64,000 bases of DNA from Clavelina lepadiformis (taxonomy: Eukaryota; Chordata; Ascidiacea; Aplousobranchia; Clavelinidae): positions 4,960,001-5,024,000 of the forward strand of contig NC_135240.1 in the NCBI RefSeq assembly GCF_947623445.1, read 5' to 3'. The notes beneath the pieces are model-generated. The model did not search any database. It was not told where the DNA came from and saw only the letters and a list, made by a program, of their open reading frames with translations. The translations under genes and the position numbers were made by a program. Of the stretch, positions 1 through 31,078 are shown in pieces. Each line of letters begins with the position of its first letter. Position 1 is the first letter of the stretch.

Positions 1-1690
1 GAAAGTTAGACGGTAAATGACCATCGTTCGTAAGCTGTTTGTCAATCGTCTGGCGCTCCGTTGTTGATGAGCACAATATAACCAAAATCGATTGTCTTGC
101 TTGGTGAATATTTCTTCCTTGGTGTCGCTGATGATTTCACTGCACCTAAATCACTTGAAAGGTTTCCTTCGTGATTGTACCAGGACAAAATTACACCCCA
201 AAGGAGCTGCTTGCTGGCTGGAGAAATGCCATTTGTCACTCTGTTTTGATTGAACTGAGGGCCCTTCATCGTTTCATTCATTAATGGCTCTGACATCACA
301 GTATTTAAACTTGTGACCAATCGTACCAGATCTCTCCTGCTAGACAAGTTATCGGTGCGGCAAACAGACGCCTTTTCTTTGGCGACCACCAATCCATCTT
401 TGCCGGCATCAGCATTCCTCTTACCGACCGCAACGGGAACATCACAAATCGGTACCGGCACCACTTGATCAGCTGCTGTCTCATCAGTGCGCGACTTGCA
501 GTCATCTTGACCATAAATGCGGTTGGTCAAAAATTCTCCCGTAGTTTCTTCATGTTGCAAATCGCATGCTAACACACAACACCGGGCCTCTCTCGCTGTT
601 TCTCTCAGACTTTCAGCTTCTTTCGCACAACAACGCTTTTGTACAGCGGAAGCAAACGAAGGTTTTGCTGTTTCGGCCGAGAATTGAGTCCCATTCGATA
701 CTCGATAATCGCCATTTTCAGTAGAACAAATGGGTTGCCTCGCTTTTGTACCTCTTCTCACCAATTCATCGTACTCTAAGTCGAAAAGCGACAAGTCCCT
801 GCCTCGTACGTCCCAGATTAAATCTTCATCGAAGCTGTTAATCAGAAGATGTTTCTTTAAAGCAGGATTCGCTTCAATAGTCGTACAATAAACGTCGAAG
901 CGTTTGAAAAAGCTTCGGAAATCTTCGTTGGGCTCATATTTTGGTGGAGGAATAGCGAAATAGATGCTGGACATCGCGAAACTTCCACAAGTTTAGTCGA
1001 TTATTTTCATTGACTGCGGGATCCTGGCGCGCTCGCCAATTGTAACCAAACTTTTTCTCTACCAGGAACCTTCCCGCTCGACAGCTAGTCAATTAGCTCT
1101 GTTTGCTTTAATAACTTTTAATAGCATTTTCTTAGGTAAAAAACAATCATCTTCTTGCTATAAAACCCAAACGTAACTAACCACCACTCTCCACCCGAGC
1201 GCAACACCACACCAAAACAAATTCCACGCAATCAGAGAATCAACGTGGGACGCTAAACACCAATTAGGCCCTAGGGGTCGCGATGTGAGACGTCACAAAA
1301 GATCGACTAAAAACACGTGTACAAATAAATAAGTAAAACACAGCATCACGTGAGCAAACCTAAAACCGGACAAGCATGCATACAAAAGACACAACGCGAA
1401 TAAAAATAAGAGCTGACCCACACATTTAACTAGATTAAAATATAGGAGTGGTGCGAACAAACGATATGGTGGCTATAAAACGAGTGCATAAAATAATCCC
1501 GTGACACAAGTGCTTGTTAAGAAAGAGTAAGAAATTATAAATATTGAGAACATATCAAATATAAAAATATCCCAAGCGAACACATTCGATCATCCATCGC
1601 TTCCATTCTGCACAAAAAAAATTATTACGTAAATCAAGTATCACCTGAATTAGTTGACTATTAACACAATTATTAGGCTTGTAACACCTA
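1..1690 (-). mobile_element. LTR retrotransposon end (gag plus LTR), old copy
   Basis: Part of an LTR retrotransposon reading leftwards and cut by the window edge. A gag-like reading frame (42-974) lies just inside a stretch at 1021-1040 that reads on the minus strand as a TGGCG-type primer-binding site (ATTGGCGAGCGCGCCAGGAT). The LTR inner edge is the GTTACA at about 1041-1046 (minus strand). The outer edge is not fixed; a TGTTACA near 1689 is one candidate, giving an LTR of roughly 650 bp. TATA-like sequence (TTTTATAG) lies in the LTR body. No pol or second LTR is visible because the rest is outside the window. Ty3/gypsy-like is a guess from the primer-site style. It is treated as a fossil copy. 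Confidence 0.6.
42..974 (-). CDS. Gag-like protein of the LTR element
   Basis: A 310-residue frame beginning a short distance inside the LTR, at the position expected for gag. The N-terminus has a proline-rich start (FAIPPPKYEPNEDF) followed by an aromatic and basic segment (FRSFFKRFDVYC), the pattern seen at the start of capsid regions in invertebrate LTR-element Gag proteins. The middle is Cys-, Glu- and Lys-rich without a clean CCHC knuckle. The assignment rests on position plus this N-terminal pattern. No host function is implied. Confidence 0.5.
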   Translation of the reverse strand: MSSIYFAIPPPKYEPNEDFRSFFKRFDVYCTTIEANPALKKHLLINSFDEDLIWDVRGRDLSLFDLEYDELVRRGTKARQPICSTENGDYRVSNGTQFSAETAKPSFASAVQKRCCAKEAESLRETAREARCCVLACDLQHEETTGEFLTNRIYGQDDCKSRTDETAADQVVPVPICDVPVAVGKRNADAGKDGLVVAKEKASVCRTDNLSSRRDLVRLVTSLNTVMSEPLMNETMKGPQFNQNRVTNGISPASKQLLWGVILSWYNHEGNLSSDLGAVKSSATPRKKYSPSKTIDFGYIVLINNGAPDD

Positions 1691-2484
1691 TACCAGTTTA
1701 ACGCTTCTTCAAACTTTGAATTCTACAAGAAGGAGTTAACAAAAAGCTGGTGAAAGTAAGTACCGGTAAAAGTCATCACAATCATTAAATAGATTAAGAC
1801 TTCAATCACTACAAACCTGTTCAAAAACGGATCTGTTGCTTGAACAATCAGTTTGAAAAAGCAGCTTTTTGTTCGTCCGTTCACTCACTTCACAGCTGAA
1901 TACAATAGATCGTGAAACATCATCAATTTGGAAATGCATCAATTTTACATTAACTCGTATTTGAGTTCTGTATCAAACAGCATTAAACTTTTCATAATTT
2001 GCAATTAATGCCATCGTATTGTGCGATATAAGATGTCCTAGAAAATGTCATATCGATGTAAATGCTTTTTATGTAATTTGAGGGCGGTCACAAAAAATTA
2101 TATAACTACATGAAAATCGGTTGTTTCATAATGATGATTATACGTTGGTTGCAGTGATCATAGGTTACTCGAAACCTTCTTTGAATCGCAATTACAACTT
2201 TCCTGTGGACCACTACAATCACGTGATGACGTGACAGGTTTTGTTTTGAACATACGTCACTGGGTGAGAGTGTTTGAGCAAAAAGTCAATCAATCAGGAG
2301 AGACAAGAAAAGCGTTAAACGTGTCGAGCTCTTTGAAGTCATTTGGTTGTAAGTGAGTTAAGTTATCGCTGTTTCGAAAAAACATCTTAATATTAAAGTT
2401 GAAGAAGACAAATGTGAGGAGAAAGCGGAGATCAGAGTTGTCTCAACCTGAACTTTATTTTGTCGGATTAAATCACAGGAGATT
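1691..2484. other. non-coding, upstream of FN3 membrane gene
   Basis: No coding potential recognised. The stretch is AT-rich and holds the 5' flank and probable 5' UTR of the gene starting at 2485. No convincing TATA box was picked out. A GATGACGTGAC element lies near 2224-2234. Confidence 0.4.
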
Positions 2485-5400
2485 ATGACGCAACAAGCTG
2501 TTCTTTACTTCCTACTTTATACAAATTTTGCTGTAAGCGAAATATTTAACAGAAACAAAATTTTATAGTAGACTACAACATGGTGGCTGGACTATAATAA
2601 AATAATTGTTTTATACTAAGAGAATTCAATGGGCTGAATAGCTTAGGCAACAATTCCATGACTAATTTGACACAAAGTTATCACCAACTAAGTTCAAATT
2701 AAACTCGTTCAAATCTTTCACAGGTGGCAATAGTGCGACCACCCACCGGGTTAACAAGGTCCGGGATTCTTTCCACAGAATTCACGATGGTTTGGGACGT
2801 AGTTGATGACGTCAACTACAAAATAGCCGTCGTTGAATACCTGTCGACAACAAGCAGAAACATCAACAGGCCTCCGAACACAACTGATGTGCTGCCACCG
2901 GTGAGTGCTGCATCTTATCTGTGATAATAATTTAACTTTTAACTATTAGCTAATTCCTGTGAATCGATTTCTAGTTAATTACGACTTTATATGTTAGTAA
3001 ACACACATTTGGTAATATAATACAGCATGTAATAAAAAATAGTAAACAAACTTATGACATCATAATAAACCCGCTTCCGTGCAGTTCCGGGTTAATCAAA
3101 CAACGGTTGGAGGCGCGATCAGACCAAACACAAATCACAACATTTTCCTTTTTGCGATCAATCCAACCAACTCTAGTGACTTCAACAGAACCGTCTTCAA
3201 CAGACTCACAACAGGTGATATTGCTTTGTTTAAACGCGTGTTCATAAAGTTTTTTGCTCATAAATTACTCTCACGATGGTAATCATGTGCGTCATATGGC
3301 CAACTGGGTGTACAAAGTTCTTGCAACTTTACAAATTTGATGAGAAGTTTTATTTTCAGCTCCATCAGCACCAGTTGATGTTCGAGTAACAAGGACGAAG
3401 TCAACGCAGTTCAGGGTCTCCTGGCGCCATCGAAACCTGGGGCCTGGGTATCATAACGTCAGAAGATATTCTGTCATCTACGGCGCAAGTGACGGCCAAA
3501 CCCGGCGCAAATCAACCGCAAATCGCGTTAGTTACCTTGACGTGAGGAATGTGACGGCGAATACAAACTACAGCGTCAAAGTGTACGGTCAGATAAGACG
3601 TGGAGTTCGCACAGACGACAGTTCCTCGATCACAGTCACAACAGGTAATGACGTAAAATCAATCATCAATCAATCACGCGGTTTTCTTAATCGAATTTGG
3701 ACCGCTTGTTTCCCCTGTATTCATGAATGCTCATTTAAGTTTCATGTCTGTGGATAGCAATGGAGTAAAAAGTTGAAAACGATTTCTCTTAGGTAAGGTT
3801 GAATATTTTGCGCATAAATGTTAAAAACGTGACAAACAGAAAACGCGACTGCAACCAACCGAGCAGTTTCCGCAAAACAACCCACAGCGAGTTGACGAAT
3901 CGTCAACATTTATAGAAACGAATTTCAAAGGAACTTTCACTCAGCGGAAATAATTGAAACCCAACAAGGTTTTCGTGCAAACCTTTTCACAGGATTATGG
4001 TCGCTCTTCAACCAATTACTTTCAACTTTTCTTCACGTTGCTTTTGAGCCAGGAGATTTTTCGATTTTATAACGAACATTCAGCACAAATAACTTGGGCG
4101 ACCTTTCGAATTAAACATTGAATTGACAAAATCAAGCTCTGTTTAACTTTTCTACGGTAATGTCGTTATAAGACAAATTTTGACGCAAAACAATAACAAA
4201 CTTTGGCAAAATTTAAATGTCAATTGTCCAGTTTGATGCAGGCAGTGAAGTGAATGGAAACCCATACAAATTCGCAGCAGAAAGAAAACTATTGAGAATT
4301 TACGACGTTGATTTGCTTTTCAGTCTTTGGCAAGCCACCAAGCCCCATTTTAACCAGCGTTACGTCTTCAAATATTGCTGTCAGATGGTCGGCACCAGAC
4401 GCAGGTGGCGGCGCCACAAACATAATCGCATACGTCATATCCTGGGACCATGAACATCACAAAGGCTTAAAAGTGATATTCGACGCCAACGCTGCAACGA
4501 TTGGCGGTTTGTCGCCAAACACGTCATATTCCGTAACTCTGGCCGCACGGAGCTCAGCCGGTGACGGAGATTCGTCGGACCCGATAGTGGTCACTACAAG
4601 TAGGTACCAGATAAACAATTTTGAAAAACTATAGGATTAAAAAGTGGACATAACGCAAAATAGGACTTTTTGTTTTAGGTAAAAATCATTACATTCTCAT
4701 TTCTAGAGTCAATCGACGAAATCATGGAAACGAGTATCCCAGCCATCCAGTGTCGAACAGAGGCTTCAACTTCATCGATCAAACAGACAAATCCTCCTCA
4801 GAACACTTTAAGCAATTCTCTGAAATCAACTCCATCGCCTAATGGAGCGAGAGAAAGAATATTAGCAAAACCAAGTCAGAAAAAAAACAAAACATGGGCT
4901 GTAGTTAATATTGACTCCAATAACGCCAAATGAAGGATACGCTTGTTAATTTAATTTCCAAAATAGGAGAAAAATGCCTTAGTCATATTAATGCAATGCA
5001 ATTTACTTCTTGTGACGTCACGTTCGTTCTATTTCAGGCAGCAATCCAGTTGTGCCAATAACCGTCGTGTTAGTTTGCTGCGTTCTGATTGGCTTGCTTG
5101 CAGGGGTGGTATATCTTTACAGAAGAAAGAAAAAGATGCAAAACGACCACTTGTAAGTCCCGGTTGTCAGCTTAAACCACAGTTGCTTTAAACAAAGGGA
5201 TCACTCATAGATAGATATCTTATAACCGCATGTGACGAAGCAAGCTCAAACTTGCGAAAACTCGTGTTAATAATTTGAAGTTAACCCTTGAAGTACTTAG
5301 CCTATTCTGCCACCCTTCTTTATACTATTGAAGCTAGTTTGGTTCCAACACAACAACGTTGCTAAATACAATGGCAGCAATAGGGAAAATTAATACCGGT

Positions 5401-5487
5401 AAAAAACTATGGACGCCACATTCATAACTAGAAGGATATTTTTCTTGTTTCAGCCAAATTATTTTGTCAAACATGGAAGATGAATAA
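2485..5487 (+). CDS. FN3 x3 single-pass membrane protein, short tail
   Basis: Seven exons join in frame: 2485-2532, 2724-2900, 3085-3214, 3360-3644, 4324-4599, 5038-5152 and 5454-5487, giving about 354 residues. Exon 1 encodes a signal peptide (MTQQAVLYFLLYTNFA). Exons 2-3 form one FN3-like domain. Exons 4 and 5 each encode a whole FN3 domain ending in the usual TTG/TTS, and the introns at these domain edges are phase 1. Exon 6 encodes a membrane helix (VVPITVVLVCCVLIGLLAGV) followed by RRKKK. Exon 7 adds a tail ending SNMEDE, with AATAAA overlapping the stop (5486-5491). No enzyme domain follows, so it resembles the extracellular part of the neighbouring phosphatase receptor without the phosphatase. 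A surface receptor, adhesion molecule or decoy is possible; the ligand is unknown. Gene identity was not recognised beyond the domain family. Confidence 0.72.
4707..4933 (+). other. possible alternative last exon of FN3 gene
   Basis: This stretch sits in the intron between the third FN3 exon and the membrane exon. It follows a good acceptor (CATTTCTAG) and, entered in phase 1 like the real next exon, stays open for about 75 residues to a TGA at 4931-4933. The product would be Ser/Thr/Pro/Asn-rich and lack a membrane segment, so its use would give a soluble isoform. It could equally be chance open sequence in an intron, and no strong poly(A) signal follows. Confidence 0.25.
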
Positions 5488-8212
5488 TAAAACAACACAA
5501 GATGTGACTGATAAGACGGAAACAACAAGACATGAACAAACCAATCTGAAGTGAAGATCTTACTTTGGAGGAGTCAGGGTTTGGAAGTCCGCCGCCCTGT
5601 AAAGGGATCGTTTCAAATCATGAACTTGAGCTGGGCCACGTGTCAAGAATCGGAGCACAAACAGTGATAAAAATAATCGGTAGTTAAATTGTAAAAAGCT
5701 ATGACGTGAACATTTAAACGCGCTTCACCAAAACATTTTGCAGCTCATTTTTCCGTGGTATGGCAAAGTCGATAAAAAACTTTTATCAATGGATGTTTTC
5801 CCCAGTTTGTAAAATATTTTAAACCATATTTTGGTTAAAGACATTTTCTTGCAAATGTTGCCAGTTTTAGTTCCATATTTAGGAAATAAGTCACGAGAGA
5901 GACAAAAGAGTTGCTACGTGATTTGTCTTAGTCATTTTCCGTGACCTATCAAGAAAACTACTCCTACTGCGTTGACGATATATCGACATTTCAATGCTTT
6001 TAAGTTGTGTCCTTTGCACGAAATTCTTTCCATTAGTCAAAAACGTTGTAAAGCGGAAATAGTAGATTATTTTTAGTCGTAGTGACAAAGCTGATTATAC
6101 AACGGCCAATTCACGAACAAAAAGTTGCAATGCTGGAAGTAAGATAGCGCCCTGGTATTACGTTATATTTTATGACAACATTACAAGACATCGTGATTAT
6201 TGGTATGGCGAGGAAAATGATGAGATTCGCGAAGCATGTTCACTTCTTCGAAGTCAATTATTTTTGACAAGTGCTTTCGTGCAAATAATTTAATTATTTG
6301 TAGGTTTTCGCTATGATGGAAGCGTTAGTTTGAACTCAGATGTTGTGTTGGCACTAAAGAACAAAATGATTCGACCGCTTTCGTTAAATCACCAATGTTT
6401 CCGGCATTATCTCCTTTAGCGTCACGAAGCGATTGCTTCATAAATCACACATAGTCGTTAGGTAGCACTAAAGAGCTTTTGCAGTTTATATGAGTGACCA
6501 CATTAATGTATCAAAGAAATAAACGCGAACAAATAAGACGATCCCACAATTGAATAAAACCACAGGTAGATTTAGTTGAATATAGAAGCCGTTATGATAA
6601 CTAACTAATTGTTAAAACGATACGTTAATTAAAGCCGTAAATGACACCTGACAATTAATCATAACGATTACAAAATTTGAGGATAAATAGATAAACTCTC
6701 CCCACTTATAGTCACGTAACCAATCTCTGCTCTTCTAAATTTTAAAAACATTCACTCGAGCACGGGTAGAATAAAAACAACGCTCTTCGTTATCTGTCCA
6801 TAAAAGCACCTTCCGACACAAATCTTTTGCATTAATTGAGAACTTTACAATCAGAAAGTGAAGTATTGAATTGTTTGTCAAACAATTGTCGAATCTTCTG
6901 CGCGACACCAATTCATGAGATGAATGCAATCACTCCGGATGCGGAACCACGTCGTCATGTGACGAAGTGTTTTACGTCACAATCCACCGTGATGATGGAA
7001 TAAAGGAGACTGATGGTGAGATATACAGCTCTCAGGGAAGCATCGTTGCTTATGTGCTCAATGACATTTGACCAACAACCTTGTAAAAACGTGGCGGAAG
7101 TAAAACGATAACTTCTCAAATGTACACAATTCTATCAGAATCAAAGAGAACGTATGCAAACACGTGTGTTTTCGGTATTTATCCTATCAGCGCCTACAAG
7201 CGATAGTCGCACGATACGATCATAAATGTCAGGTGGCGCTATTAAGTTTGATCAGTGAAGATACCCAAAAACAGTAATTTGATTTCAACAAATCAAATCA
7301 AAGCAGCAACTACACTGTGATATTTTTTTCTTTACATTCTCCATTATTCAGAGCATTTACAAACGTTGGCTCAGTTGAAATAAGAAATCCATTTTTTAAC
7401 AAATAAAATGCTTGAAATTTTGATAAAAAAAATTACATAATCCACTTGCAGACTCGTTACAATTAAAGCTGAAAGTAACAAATGATAAATGCAATACAAG
7501 GAAAATGCACGAAAAACAGCTCAAACTTGTACTGCTGACGACACGATGGGCAAACACTGCGGTATGTCCAAAATGAAAGTAGTGAACGATCAAATTACTT
7601 ACTGTTTGCCAAAGGGGCTTGTGATGTCAGTTATTCCCGGTAATGTGATAATTTTTAACGACGTATGTCAACACATCTGGCTCCAAGCAACTATGTCACA
7701 AGAATAAAGCATTCCGGAATGTTTATGATACCACGTACAAGCGATGACGACCAATAAAGCACATCAAAAACTTGCCATGGCGATGTCGGATAAAAAAATT
7801 AACGGCCAAGCTACGATCATTGATTGATTCAAGAACAAACAATGTTTGAAGTTGATAAATTTTCATGATAATTTAAAGGGCAGTAGATAAAGACATTCTG
7901 AAAATTACTGTGGGTGCAATGACGACATTTTATATTGACGATCTACGTTTGCAGGAGACAAAAAGAAACAGAATTCCAGCAAAAATGAAAAAGAATTCAA
8001 AATGAACACCCACAAGCGATAAAACCCGAACTCAGATGTTTGCATAATCTACACTAAACCTTATTCATCCGTGTTACTGGGTGTGAAGAAAATAGCCTTC
8101 GAGTCTGGCAAACTTTCATGTCTAAAACAAGTTTCACAAAATCAGTTTTCGACCCAACACCAGGCTAAAGTAAGATGTTAAAGATTAGCTGAAGCTCGTA
8201 ACTACCTCACCT
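5488..8212. other. intergenic, convergent 3' ends
   Basis: The 2.7 kb between the 3' end of the plus-strand FN3 gene and the 3' end of the phosphatase receptor gene. It is AT-rich, and no frame shows protein-like composition or splice partners. It must contain the 3' UTR of the phosphatase gene (upper end). Nothing else was recognised. Confidence 0.4.
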
Positions 8213-26645
<18,433 letters not shown>

Positions 26646-28107
26646 GATTACCAAATTGTGATAAATTTATTCAAACTATCACGCAACAGATACACAAGAG
26701 AAATACGTTTTAACAATCAAGCATCATATCTGTTGGAACAGCTATATGTCATAATTTCTGCAACTGCATGGTGTAACTTTGCTAAACTAACTTCACTTAA
26801 ACTGTCTTCTGTTTTCAAAATTTAGTACTTTTCATATTTCCTACAGTGTGTCAACCTACAACCGCTGCTTCATACTAAATATATTGCTGTTTGTGAATGA
26901 CAATAAATTTAGAAACAAATGCTGGGAGATGAGCATTTGCCCAGGGTAGGAGTTAATGATTGATCGTGGTTTGTTGTCAGAAGGTAAACTGCTTTACCTG
27001 CGGTTCCATATTTTATTCTTAATCGCATAGCAAGTTATTGGCTTATCTTAGAATGATTTGTGACTTCATACAACGTCATTTATTTAAGTAACTTGAAATA
27101 AAATTTCATTGTAGCAAGAAGCAACGGATCTGACGATGTAGTTTTTCTCGCGCACGAAGTCATGTCGCTCGCGCAAACCTTTTACCGCTTGATAAAGAAA
27201 ACAGGACTCGTTTACAAAACAAATTTTCTGAGATTGTAAAATAAATAAATACTTGATTATTAAAAAACGCAAAACTGAATTTACAGCTATTTTTAGCAAA
27301 ACCTTGAACCCAACATACTCGTATTTAATGAAGTTTCTTTACAAAGTAATGATTTGTCATGTAGATAGCACATTACTATAGAAATATATACATTACTATA
27401 TAACATTAACATCTTCGCACACCAAGTGGTTATTTTTTACTTTAATTGCCCTTTTCACATGGTTCCCAAATTCATCTAATTTGCACACTTGCTTCAAATC
27501 TCCGAGACCGTTTTTTTTGGGGGGGGGGGGGAGATTGTAACATGATATATATGTTATCTATAAGTTATATGTTGTTATATGTTATATGTTGCCTATCTCT
27601 TAGCTTGGTTTTCCTACATTTTGCGACATAAATACATGCTATATAGTCAAAGAGCTAAATTCAGACGTCATCAGATGAAATTTCATACCGCTCGGCTAAA
27701 GAAAGCTCATTCGAAGCAAGCACCACTACAATGCAGTTCTGTTCTTTTTTACTGTTTTGAAATTTGAATATCCAATGGGAATATGCATGTTGAATTGAAT
27801 CGCTTGGAATAAAAGGAAATTTTGTTGGAGATTTATAAAACTAATATTTTGCAGGTTGTAAGTGTTAGCAAGGAATGATTCGCTCTTCTCGTATCACTAG
27901 TTATTTTCACTCAATGGTTGTCTCATTGACCACTATAGTTTAAGAAATCTTAAAACACGCAATGTACACAACTGACACAACTTCTTTATTTGGAACAAAC
28001 TTTGGGAAATTCCAACGAGGAAGGAACAAAAACAAATGTTCTTAATCAAAGCAAATGTTGTCTAAATAGTAAATTATTATGACGTGAATTCATTTTTAAA
28101 CGCCGCT
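26646..28107. other. intergenic, 5' flank of phosphatase gene
   Basis: Presumed promoter and 5' UTR of the phosphatase gene at its lower end. A run of about 13 G follows eight T near 27511-27531, and ATGTTATATGTTG-like simple repeats lie at 27540-27595. No gene was recognised. Confidence 0.4.
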
Positions 28108-30142
28108 TTAGTAAGCTAAGCAGTCATCACCAAAGTTACCAACTGCGGCATTCTCATAATGTCCGTATTCTGGTATTGAGTGACAGATCGCTTGTTCTAA
28201 ACAAGAATGCAAAGATCTTCGCAGTTTAATAAAGTAAACTCATCTTTGCATTGTTAAATCGAAACCCCTCAAATAAATCTTAAAACATCGTGATTAACGA
28301 CGTGACCATAGAACGCAGACAAAAACATGACATAATGGTTTTGATGTTGTAACTTAATCGTCACTCATCAGGACTACCCTCTCATGGTTACTTCTGGGTA
28401 ATACGTCAACATATAGGTGGTTGAAATAGAATTCAACAGCCTTATACAGCAGCAAATATTGTTTCTAAAACGTAATTAAGTTATTATTAGTATAGCACTT
28501 AGTTCTAGTAATTCTCGAAGTAGTAATTGTAGTTAATCGATTAATTTATAAAAACTAGTGAGGACTGATTCTACACAACTTGAAAAGAAACTGCCTGAAA
28601 AACTATTTATTCACTCACATAGTTTTCCACCAAACATGTTCTGTCATGTCTGAGATGATGGACAACTTCAGAAATACCGATAAAAGAACTGTTTTCAATT
28701 TGTTGCAATATTTGATCAAGAGCTATAAATATACCAGTTTCTCCACAACCATTCCTGCAAAGAAAAACTTTTATATGGCCAAGTGTGGCGTAGAATGCTA
28801 TGTCAATTGCGCTCTGGCAACATCAAGTGATGTGTTACTGGCTATACTAGCTGTGAGGGCAATTTTCAGACACAGATATTTGTGTAGCAATAGTTGAGTC
28901 TTATATCAACATATTTCGTCCCCGTCCGACAATGTATTTGTAATGGTTAGACAATATTGCTCTGTTGTGAGTTAAGGGGTGGGCAAACTTGTACAATGAG
29001 TCAATTGTGGAAAACTGCAAACACCAACGAGCCGCAAAATCAGTAGCATCAATACAAATATACGGTAAACAATGCATGGATAATGAGCAGTAATGGATAT
29101 TACTATTCAGCTAGAAGAGCCATAAAAAACATGTCGCAGCATCCGACCCGCGGTTTGCTCACCTTTGTTATATAAGTATAATAAATAACAAAATAAACAA
29201 ATACTCTGAAACAAAAACAAGCCAAATAAACAACTCTGAGATTTTTAGAGCATTAACCAGTTGAAATATAAATTTATGATGGAAAATAAAATCGAGTAAC
29301 ATTCACCTGCAATGAAATACAACTGGGGAATCGCTCTGTACAGTGCAGTCAAAGGCACTTTAATATTTACAATACGTTGAAAACCTCTATTTTATCTCCA
29401 TACCCTAATGGGCTGGTCCACATTAAGTCCAGGTAAGTATGATAAGTATGATGAGTCCACATTCTGGCTTACAATGAAGACTTTCACGAAGTCAGGAACT
29501 TTTAAAAATAATATATTGAGGGGGTATAGAAATGATATAATGTTTGTATAATGATACAGAATTATTGCTATGATGGAATTGTTTAAGCCTTTTGAAAACT
29601 TCTTCTAATGATCATTTGATGATATTATTATTCCGTCCTTGATATGGAAAGATGTCTATGCATAGGTCAAATGAAAAGAAAAGGGTAACAAATTTCAAAC
29701 AGTTGCTAGAAAAACAGTACAAAACAATTTTTGTAAATAAAGACAAAATTGTTTTGCAAAAACAATTTTTCCCGTAAGTTGTTGCAATATAACAAAAAAA
29801 ATACCTTGTTGCAAAGCTTGCTTTGTGCGAAATAGATAAATACGCTGAGAGAAGTCCACATAAAATGTTCGTTGTCACTTTAATACTTGATATAAATTTG
29901 CAGTACGACCCTGAATCTTCCAGGAAAGTCAAAAGAAAATACATGGGTGCCGAGTTAGGGAAGCACCCTACTTCGTATCAAAATAATTCCATCTTCTAAA
30001 CATCTTCTACTTAATAAATTAATGAAATGAAATTGAAAATTGCAGTTCCAAATTGAATCTATTGACTCAGCTAATACTTATCTTTGCAAATAAGATGAGG
30101 CGATTTACCTGAGCATTGTTCATGAATTCTGCAAAAGCAATG
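28108..30142 (-). pseudogene. second PTP gene, altered active site, broken
   Basis: Remains of a PTP domain matching the large gene exon by exon. 30142-30109: (S)IAFAEFMNNAQ. About 29450-29390: a WPD-loop counterpart reading LMWTSPLGYG. End of the next exon at 29307: SPVVFHC. 28754-28619: RNGCGETGIFIALD, 136 nt like its counterpart at 8714-8579. 28464-28354: KQYLLLYKAV. 28196-28108: a tail containing GHYENAAV. The joined catalytic loop is HCRNGCGETG: the Cys remains but the Arg is Glu, and WPD is changed, so it could not act as a phosphatase. Between the WPD and HC segments the frame shifts by one with stops, without room for an intron, and several middle exons were not found. It is probably a pseudogene of a pseudophosphatase; a partly expressed gene is not excluded. 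Confidence 0.6.
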
Positions 30143-31078
30143 CTGTAGTATCTGTCACTGTCACGTATAAATAACAACATGATGATCAAAAATTTGCAAT
30201 TCAGTTCCATTGCAAAAGAAATTTTTGCATTCAGTGTTTTTGGAAATCGAAACGGTCTCTCAAATTTATGCTTGTTCAACTACAGCCGGAAATGAGCAGT
30301 TAGTCTTTAAAAGTCGAAGTCTCTTAAAATTTGTCAACGGTCGCCAAAGTCAAACCTTAAAAAAACACTCTTTGTAATACAGATTCAGCCTACGACAACT
30401 TGTTTACTTAGAATCTTAGATGAATATTCATTATTAAGTTTGGAGGAAAAAGACAGCTGCCAGGAACTGATTGTTGATACAGTTCGTTGTAAGAGAATAC
30501 TTTCGTAATAGTGTCTAAAATCCTTTTTAATGTGTGATATGAATTCGAAGTTCTCGATCCTCGACAATTTTATCTGCTCTGCGGCGCTTCAATGACCTCT
30601 AAAGGTAAAGACACCCATTTTTCCCGTCTGTGGGCTACTGCAGCCATTAAAACAATTTTAAAATCCAGGCATCAGTGTGACGTATTGGGCGGAACATAAA
30701 TGGAACGCAGAGCGGCAGAAAAGTCCTGCATAAATTTGTGCATATATTTTATTGAATACCAATAGCATGTAATGCATCAAATCCTAGTTACTTGCAGTAA
30801 CTGCTCATGAACAAGTGATTACGTGCAGAAATAAATGCTAAACAACATGCAGTTATAGGAATTAATTATAATTATCGTTCATGCGTTCTGTTTCCCCTCC
30901 AGGTTATTGCGGCGCATTAGTTGTGACAATGGCAAGAACAGATTTGACAAATATCAGAATTCCCAATAAATTCCCAATCACAATAATTGGAAGCCATTTT
31001 CCAGAACAAAATCCACCTTAGAAAACTTGACGTGAAAAAATACGAAATTGCACGATCTATTTCCATACAATGACATTA
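30143..31078. other. intergenic, 3' flank of SDR gene
   Basis: No gene was recognised. TTTATT at 30747-30752 (AATAAA on the minus strand) could serve the SDR gene ending at 31079. A stretch near 30385-30567 has a weakly protein-like minus-strand frame (NFEFISHIKKDF) that might be the N-terminal edge of the broken PTP gene. Confidence 0.35.

Noticed and set aside
27511-27531. T8-G13 run as a regulatory element
   Set aside because: Homopolymer runs of this kind arise by slippage; nothing around it suggests a function.
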